In this document: one piece after another, positions 58,999 through 64,000 of the stretch
How positions within the stretch are numbered: position 1 is the stretch's first letter
Layout of the letters: the number at the start of each line of letters is the position of its first letter
NCBI RefSeq assembly: GCF_017491605.1
Contig: NZ_JAFGYY010000005.1
Coordinates: 186,001 to 250,000 of the forward strand
Length of the DNA stretch: 64,000 nucleotides
Direction of reading: 5' to 3'
Source: Pseudomonas sp. 30_B
GTDB taxonomy: Bacteria; Pseudomonadota; Gammaproteobacteria; Pseudomonadales; Pseudomonadaceae
Notes under the pieces: model-generated
Told to the model about the DNA's origin: nothing
Seen by the model: only the letters and a program-made list of their open reading frames with translations
Databases searched by the model: none
Made by a program: the position numbers and the translations under genes

Positions 58999-60051
58999 AT
59001 GAAAACCCTGGCCAAACTCCCCGTCACCATCGTCACCGGCTTCCTCGGTGCCGGTAAGACCACCCTGCTCCGCCACATGCTGGACAACGCCGAAGGCCGC
59101 CGCATCGCGGTGATCGTCAACGAATTCGGCGAGCTGGGCATCGACGGCGAAATCCTCAAGCAGTGCTCCATCGGTTGCAGCGAAGAAGAAGCGGTCGGCC
59201 GCGTCTTCGAACTGGCCAACGGCTGCCTGTGCTGCACCGTGCAGGAAGAGTTCTTCCCGGTGATGCGCGAGCTGGTGGCGCGCCGGGGCGACCTCGACCA
59301 GATCCTCATCGAGACCTCCGGCCTGGCCCTGCCCAAGCCGCTGGTGCAAGCCTTCCAGTGGCCGGAAATCCGCAACGCCTGCACTGTCGACGCGGTGATC
59401 ACCGTGGTCGACAGCCCCGCCGTGGCCGCCGGCACCTTCGCCGCCCACCCCGAGCAGGTGGACGAGCAGCGCAAGCAGGACCCGAACCTGGACCACGAAT
59501 CGCCGCTGCACGAACTCTTCGAAGACCAGCTGGCCAGCGCCGACCTGGTGGTGCTGAACAAGGCCGACCTGCTGGATGCCGATGCGCTGGCCCGTGTACG
59601 CGCCGAAGTCGCAGACGAACTGCCGCCGGCGGTGAAGATCGTCGAAGCCAGTTCCGGCCAGCTGCCGCTCTCGGTGCTGCTGGGCCTGAACGCCGAGGCC
59701 GAGCTGCATATCGATAGCCGCCCCACTCATCACGACCACGAAGGCCATGAAGACCACGACCATGACGAGTTCGACTCCTTCCACGTCGACCTGCCGGAAG
59801 TGGAAGAGCGCGCCCTGCTCGATGCGCTGAACGCCCTGGTCGAGCGCCACGCCGTGCTGCGCATCAAGGGCTTCGTCGCCATCCCCGGCAAGCCCATGCG
59901 TCTGCTGGTGCAAGGCGTCGGCAAGCGCTTCGACAAGCACTTCGACCGCGCCTGGCGCAGCGACGAAACCCGCGGCACCCGCCTGGTGGTGATCGGCCAG
60001 GAACTGGACCAGGCCACCATCAGCAACGAGCTGCGTACCGCCCTGACTTGA
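58999..60051 (+). CDS. cobW: Cobalamin biosynthesis GTPase CobW
   Basis: G3E-family metallochaperone GTPase supplying Co2+ to the CobNST chelatase. The 350-residue product has Walker A GFLGAGKTT (residues 14-22), metal-binding GCLCC (75-79), ETSGLALPKPL, NKADLLD, a His/Asp-rich segment (HHDHEGHEDHDHDEFDSFH) and a C-terminal CobW_C domain. ATG 58999 opens MKTLAKLPVTIVTG. It lies behind a B12 riboswitch and precedes cobN by 100 bases. Confidence 0.94.
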   Translation: MKTLAKLPVTIVTGFLGAGKTTLLRHMLDNAEGRRIAVIVNEFGELGIDGEILKQCSIGCSEEEAVGRVFELANGCLCCTVQEEFFPVMRELVARRGDLDQILIETSGLALPKPLVQAFQWPEIRNACTVDAVITVVDSPAVAAGTFAAHPEQVDEQRKQDPNLDHESPLHELFEDQLASADLVVLNKADLLDADALARVRAEVADELPPAVKIVEASSGQLPLSVLLGLNAEAELHIDSRPTHHDHEGHEDHDHDEFDSFHVDLPEVEERALLDALNALVERHAVLRIKGFVAIPGKPMRLLVQGVGKRFDKHFDRAWRSDETRGTRLVVIGQELDQATISNELRTALT

Positions 60052-60058
60052 TGACTTC

Positions 60059-60126
60059 GTAGGGTGGCATGGAGCGCAGCGATACCCACCACCCATGATG
60101 GGTATCGCAAGCTCCACCCATCCTAC
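60059..60126. repeat. Inverted repeat of the GTAGGGTGG type
   Basis: GTAGGGTGG...GCGATACCCA and TGGGTATCGC...CCCATCCTAC form a long hairpin between cobW and cobN. This is a common Pseudomonas intergenic palindrome distinct from the REP units. Confidence 0.88.
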
Positions 60127-60151
60127 AAACAGCCCAAACCGAGCACGCCTC

Positions 60152-63100
60152 ATGCATCTGCTGCGCACCCAACCCGGCGGCTTCATCCCCGACGACGGCA
60201 TCGCCCACTTGGCCCAGACGCCCGCCGAGCTGGTGATCCTCTGCAGCGGCGACTCGCACCTGGCGCTGCTCGCCGAGGCCGCCCGCGATCTGCCGGAGGA
60301 CTATCCGAGCCTGCGCCTGGCCAACCCCATGCAGCTGCAGAACCACGCCTCGGTGGACCTCTACGTCGACGAGGTGCTACGGCACGCCAAGGTCATCCTG
60401 ATCTCGGTGCACGGCGGCGTCGGCTACTGGCGCTATGGCATGGAGCAGCTGGAAGCGCTGGCCGAGCGCGGCGCCACGCTGATCGCGGTGCCCGGCGACG
60501 ACAAACCCGACCCCGAACTCAGCGCCCTGTGCAGCGTCGCGCCGGCGGACGCCGAGCGCCTCTGGCAGTACCTGCGCCAGGGCGGCATGGACAACGCCCG
60601 GCAGTTCTTCGCCTGCCTGGCCAACCGTCACCTGCAGCGCGCCTACACCTGGAGCGAACCCCGGACGCTGCCGCGCGTGGCGGTCTATCACCCGCACGTC
60701 GGCAGTTGCGATCTCGCCCACTGGCAGGCCGACTGGAACCCCGAGTGTCCGGTCGCCGCGCTGCTGTTCTACCGCACGCACCTGCAGGCCGCGAACACCG
60801 GCTTCATCGACACCTTCTGCGAACGCCTGCAGGCCCAGGGCATCAACCCGCTGCCCATTGCCGTGGCCAGCCTCAAGGAAACCGCCTGCCTGGAGGCGGT
60901 GGAAAACCTGCTGGATGCCGCCGACGCCGAGCTGATCATCAACACCACCGGCTTCGCCCAGTCGAACCCGGAAGCACCACAAGACCGGCCCTTCAGACGC
61001 GACGTGCCGGTGCTGCAAGCCATCTGCTCGCTGGACAACTTCGACCTCTGGCGTGCCAACCCGCAGGGCCTCGGCCCACGCGACCTGGCCATGCACATCG
61101 CACTGCCGGAACTGGACGGCCGCATCATCACCCGGCCGATCAGCTTCAAGGGCCTGGCCTGGCGCAGCGAGCGCAGCCAGAGCGATGTGGTCTGCTACCT
61201 GCCGCACTTGCCGGGGATGGACTTCGTCGCCGAGCTGGCGCGGCGCTGGATGCTGCTCTCACGCAAGGCCAACGCCGACAAACGCGTGGCGCTGATCCTG
61301 GCCAATTACCCGACCCGCGACGGACGCATCGGCAACGGTGTCGGCCTCGACACGCCGGCCGCCGCATTGAACATCCTGCGTGCGCTGGAGGCTCAGGGTT
61401 ACCCGGTCGCCGGCCTGCCCGACTCCGGCACGGCGCTGATCCAGCAATTGCTCGGCGGCGTCAGCAACGACCTCGACAGCCTCGACCTGCGCCCCTGCGC
61501 GCAGAGCCTGGCGCTGGACGACTACCTCGCTTGCTTCGCGCGCCTGCCCGCAGCGAACCAGCAAGCGGTGCGCGAACGCTGGGGCGAGCCGCAGCAGGAC
61601 CCGATGTTCCGCAGCGGCCGCATGATGGTCGCCGGCCTGCGCCTGGGCCTCGGCTTCGTCGGCATCCAGCCGGCGCGCGGCTACCAGCTCGACGCCGCGG
61701 CGATCTATCACGACCCGTCGCTGGTGCCGCCCCACGGCTACCTCGCGTTCTACTTCTGGCTGCGCGAGGCGTTCGGCGCCGACGCGGTGATCCACGTCGG
61801 CAAGCACGGCAACCTCGAATGGCTGCCGGGCAAGGGCGTCGGGCTCTCCGAGGAATGCTGGCCGGACGCGATCCTCGGCCCGCTACCGAACCTCTACCCC
61901 TTCATCGTCAACGACCCCGGCGAAGGCGCGCAGGCCAAGCGCCGAGCCCAGGCGGTGATCATCGACCACCTGATGCCGCCGCTGACCCGCGCGGAAAACT
62001 ACGGCCCGCTACGCGACCTCGAACGCCTGGCCGACGAGTACTACGACGCCTCCCTGCTTGACCCGCGCCGCGCCAACGAGCTGCGCGGCGACATCCTCAC
62101 GCTGGTGCGCGACACTGCGCTGGAGCGCGAGCTGGGCCTGCAGCTGAGCGACGACCCGGAAAGCTGGCTGCCGCAGCTGGACGCCTACCTCTGCGACCTC
62201 AAGGAATCGCAGATTCGCGATGGGCTGCATGTGTTCGGCGAATCGCCGGTGGGTGAGCTGCGCCGCGACACGCTGCTGTCGCTGGTGCGCATCCCGCGCG
62301 GCGACGGGCGCGGCGGCAACGCCAGCCTGCTGCGCACGCTGGGCGAGGATCTGCAACTGGGCCGCGACCCGCTGGACGAAGCTTTCGCCGAACCCTGGGA
62401 AGGTCCGCGCCCGGACGTGCTGCTCGCCGTGAGCGACGAACCCTGGCGCAGCAACGGCGACACCCGCGAGCGCCTGGAGCTGTTCGCCCTGCGCCTGATC
62501 GACGGCCTCGCCGGCGCACCGGGAAGCGCCAGCGCCGCAGTCCTCGCACAACTTCACCAGCAGATCGCACCGACCCTGGACGCCTGCGGCGCCAGCGAAA
62601 TCGGCCACCTGCTCGCCGGTCTCGATGGCCGCTTCGTCCCGCCCGGCCCCAGCGGCGCGCCCAGCCGCGGCCGGGTCGACGTGCTGCCCACCGGGCGCAA
62701 CTTCTTCACCGTGGACGTGCGCAACCTGCCCACGCCCACCGCCTTCCGCCTGGGCTTCCAGTCCGCCAGCCGGCTGCTCGAACGCCACCTGCAGGACCAC
62801 GGCGACCACCTGCGTCAACTCGGCCTGTCGGTGTGGGGCACGGCGACCATGCGCACCGGCGGCGACGACATCGCCCAGGCCCTCGCGCTGCTCGGCGTAC
62901 GCCCGGTGTGGCAAGCCGGCAGCCAGCGCGTGGAAGACTTCGAGATCCTGCCGATCACCCTGCTCGACCGCCCGCGGGTCGACGTGACGCTGCGCGTCTC
63001 GGGCTTCTTCCGCGATGCCTTCGCCAACCTGATCCGCCTGTTCGACGCCGCCGTGCAGGCCGTCGCCGCGCTGGATGAGCCGGATGACCTGAACCCGCTG

Positions 63101-63883
63101 GCCGCTCGTGTGCGGGCTGATCAGGCACGCCTGCAAGCCGAGGGATTGGCGCTTGATGAAGCCCGCCGCCAGGCCGGTTGGCGCATCTTCGGTGCCCAGC
63201 CCGGTGCGTACGGCGCCGGCGTGCAGGGCGTGATCGAGTCACGCCAGTGGGACAGCCGCGCCGACCTCGCCGAGGCCTACCTGAACTGGGGCGGCTACGC
63301 CTACGGCGCCAGCGACGACGGCACGCCGGCGCGCGAACGCTTCGCCCAACGCCTGTCCGGCCTGCAGGCGGTGCTGCACAACCAGGACAACCGCGAGCAC
63401 GACATCCTCGATTCCAACGATTACTACCAGTTCCAGGGCGGCATGCTCGCCGCCGCCGAGGTCATCCAGGGGCAGCATCTCGCCAGCTACCACGGCGACC
63501 ACAGCCAGCCGGACAACCCGCGCATCCGCACCCTCAAGGAAGAGCTCGGCCGCGTGGTGCGCTCCCGCGCCGTGAACCCGAAGTGGATAGCCGGCATGAA
63601 GCGCCACGGCTACAAGGGCGCCTTCGAACTGGCCGCGACGGTGGACTACCTGTTCGCCTTCGACGCCACCAGCGAACTGGTGGACGACCACCAGTACTGC
63701 CTGCTGGCCGACGCCTACCTGCTGGACGACGACACCCGCGAATTCATCCGCCAGCACAACCCCGAAGCCCTGCGCGACATCGCCGAGCGCCTGGTGGAGG
63801 CGCAGCAGCGCGGGTTGTGGGAGGAGCCGGGGGAGTACCGGGAGACGCTGGAGAACCTGCTGGTGGACAGCGAGGAGCAGTGA
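60152..63883 (+). CDS. cobN: Aerobic cobaltochelatase subunit CobN
   Basis: Large subunit that binds hydrogenobyrinate a,c-diamide and inserts cobalt, powered by CobST or ChlI/ChlD-type partners. The 1243-residue length is normal. Family segments include LISVHGGVGYWRYGMEQL near the N-terminus, NTTGFAQSNPEAP, LANYPTRDGRIGNGVGLDTPAA, VIHVGKHGNLEWLPGKG, and the C-terminal GGYAYGASDDGTPARERFAQRL and HNQDNREHDILDSNDYYQFQGGM. ATG 60152 opens MHLLRTQPGGFIPDDG; the earlier ATG at 60095 lies within the preceding repeat. Partner subunits would lie beyond the window. Confidence 0.96.
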   Translation: MHLLRTQPGGFIPDDGIAHLAQTPAELVILCSGDSHLALLAEAARDLPEDYPSLRLANPMQLQNHASVDLYVDEVLRHAKVILISVHGGVGYWRYGMEQLEALAERGATLIAVPGDDKPDPELSALCSVAPADAERLWQYLRQGGMDNARQFFACLANRHLQRAYTWSEPRTLPRVAVYHPHVGSCDLAHWQADWNPECPVAALLFYRTHLQAANTGFIDTFCERLQAQGINPLPIAVASLKETACLEAVENLLDAADAELIINTTGFAQSNPEAPQDRPFRRDVPVLQAICSLDNFDLWRANPQGLGPRDLAMHIALPELDGRIITRPISFKGLAWRSERSQSDVVCYLPHLPGMDFVAELARRWMLLSRKANADKRVALILANYPTRDGRIGNGVGLDTPAAALNILRALEAQGYPVAGLPDSGTALIQQLLGGVSNDLDSLDLRPCAQSLALDDYLACFARLPAANQQAVRERWGEPQQDPMFRSGRMMVAGLRLGLGFVGIQPARGYQLDAAAIYHDPSLVPPHGYLAFYFWLREAFGADAVIHVGKHGNLEWLPGKGVGLSEECWPDAILGPLPNLYPFIVNDPGEGAQAKRRAQAVIIDHLMPPLTRAENYGPLRDLERLADEYYDASLLDPRRANELRGDILTLVRDTALERELGLQLSDDPESWLPQLDAYLCDLKESQIRDGLHVFGESPVGELRRDTLLSLVRIPRGDGRGGNASLLRTLGEDLQLGRDPLDEAFAEPWEGPRPDVLLAVSDEPWRSNGDTRERLELFALRLIDGLAGAPGSASAAVLAQLHQQIAPTLDACGASEIGHLLAGLDGRFVPPGPSGAPSRGRVDVLPTGRNFFTVDVRNLPTPTAFRLGFQSASRLLERHLQDHGDHLRQLGLSVWGTATMRTGGDDIAQALALLGVRPVWQAGSQRVEDFEILPITLLDRPRVDVTLRVSGFFRDAFANLIRLFDAAVQAVAALDEPDDLNPLAARVRADQARLQAEGLALDEARRQAGWRIFGAQPGAYGAGVQGVIESRQWDSRADLAEAYLNWGGYAYGASDDGTPARERFAQRLSGLQAVLHNQDNREHDILDSNDYYQFQGGMLAAAEVIQGQHLASYHGDHSQPDNPRIRTLKEELGRVVRSRAVNPKWIAGMKRHGYKGAFELAATVDYLFAFDATSELVDDHQYCLLADAYLLDDDTREFIRQHNPEALRDIAERLVEAQQRGLWEEPGEYRETLENLLVDSEEQ

Positions 63884-63899
63884 GGGATATCCAGCTTTC

Positions 63900-63970
63900 G
63901 TAGGAGCGGACTCCGTCCGCGATGGCGTCCAGCGCGATGCAGCCCCTTCGCAGACGGAGTCCGCTCCTAC
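63900..63970. repeat. REP pair (variant GTAGGAGCGGACTCCGTCCGCGA)
   Basis: GTAGGAGCGGACTCCGTCCG and the facing CAGACGGAGTCCGCTCCTAC, the same variant as at 4052-4127. The remaining 30 bases of the window show no gene. Confidence 0.92.
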
Positions 63971-64000
63971 ACAAAGCCGCCCTACACTCGCGGTCGAGCT

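Noticed and set aside
60064..62061. 665-codon frame overlapping cobN on the same strand
   Set aside because: Rich in Arg, Ala, Pro and Gly with no motifs; cobN in the neighbouring frame is full length.

Overview
The window is a GC-rich Pseudomonas chromosome segment. It belongs near the P. aeruginosa / P. nitroreducens side of the genus; I cannot name a species from sequence alone. The evidence is gene order (leuS-lptE-holA, lipA-lipB-dacC-rlpA-sltB1-rodA-pbpA-rlmH-rsfS-nadD-proA, nrdR-ribD-ribC-ribB-ribH-nusB-thiL-pgpA, then a Zur-type operon and oprG), plus many Pseudomonas REP elements. From memory this order follows the P. aeruginosa PAO1 backbone for most of the window; the last 14 kb join other backbone blocks.

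Layout. 1-5.5 kb: end of leuS, lptE, holA, a YCII protein, arfA with a terminator inside its reading frame, a small secreted protein and the lytic transglycosylase sltB3. 5.6-12.3 kb (minus strand): a five-gene chaperone-usher fimbrial cluster (pilin, chaperone, usher, adhesin, second chaperone) with an AT-rich upstream region. 12.3-23.6 kb (minus): lipoate genes, then the elongation/cell-wall operon (dacC, rlpA, sltB1, rodA, pbpA) and rlmH-rsfS-nadD-proA. 24-31 kb: an alpha/beta-hydrolase with a PilZ-like tail, a methyltransferase, 3-methyladenine DNA glycosylase, a DedA-PAP2 fusion, and a LysR regulator divergent from a monooxygenase and an oxidoreductase. 30.7-40.7 kb (minus): btuF-like gene, membrane gene and ribA; a retropepsin-like protease and a periplasmic binding protein; then pgpA-thiL-nusB-ribH-ribBX-[FMN riboswitch]-ribD-nrdR. 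40.8-50 kb: lipoprotein, methyltransferase, CnoX-type thioredoxin, Zur-box operon (DUF2796, ABC exporter pair, DUF3299), oprG with an Anr box, SirB-like gene and two sugar-nucleotide-type enzymes. 50-55.8 kb: cysI-DUF934 divergent from ccoG and a MocR regulator. 55.9-64 kb: cobalt/cobalamin block (cobM, cobE, cbtA, cbtB, two divergent cobalamin riboswitches, cobW, cobN).

How the parts work together. The riboflavin genes are split between an FMN-riboswitch unit (ribC-ribBX) and a distant ribA. ribBX has lost the zinc cysteines of its GTP cyclohydrolase domain, so the pathway depends on ribA. The cobalamin block pairs cobalt uptake (CbtAB) and cobalt insertion (CobW, CobN) under two back-to-back B12 riboswitches.

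The least ordinary signals lie between or inside genes. A dispersed about 110-bp structured repeat occurs in four copies, with a constant core and a stem whose sequence changes while its pairing is kept; two inverted copies bracket cbtB and both riboswitches. A REP pair of exactly 93 bp lies in frame inside the DUF934 gene. A motif is mirrored in the cysI/ccoG divergent promoter next to a MocR regulator gene. A short open frame lies between the FMN riboswitch and ribC. I saw no tRNA, rRNA, CRISPR array, insertion sequence or prophage.
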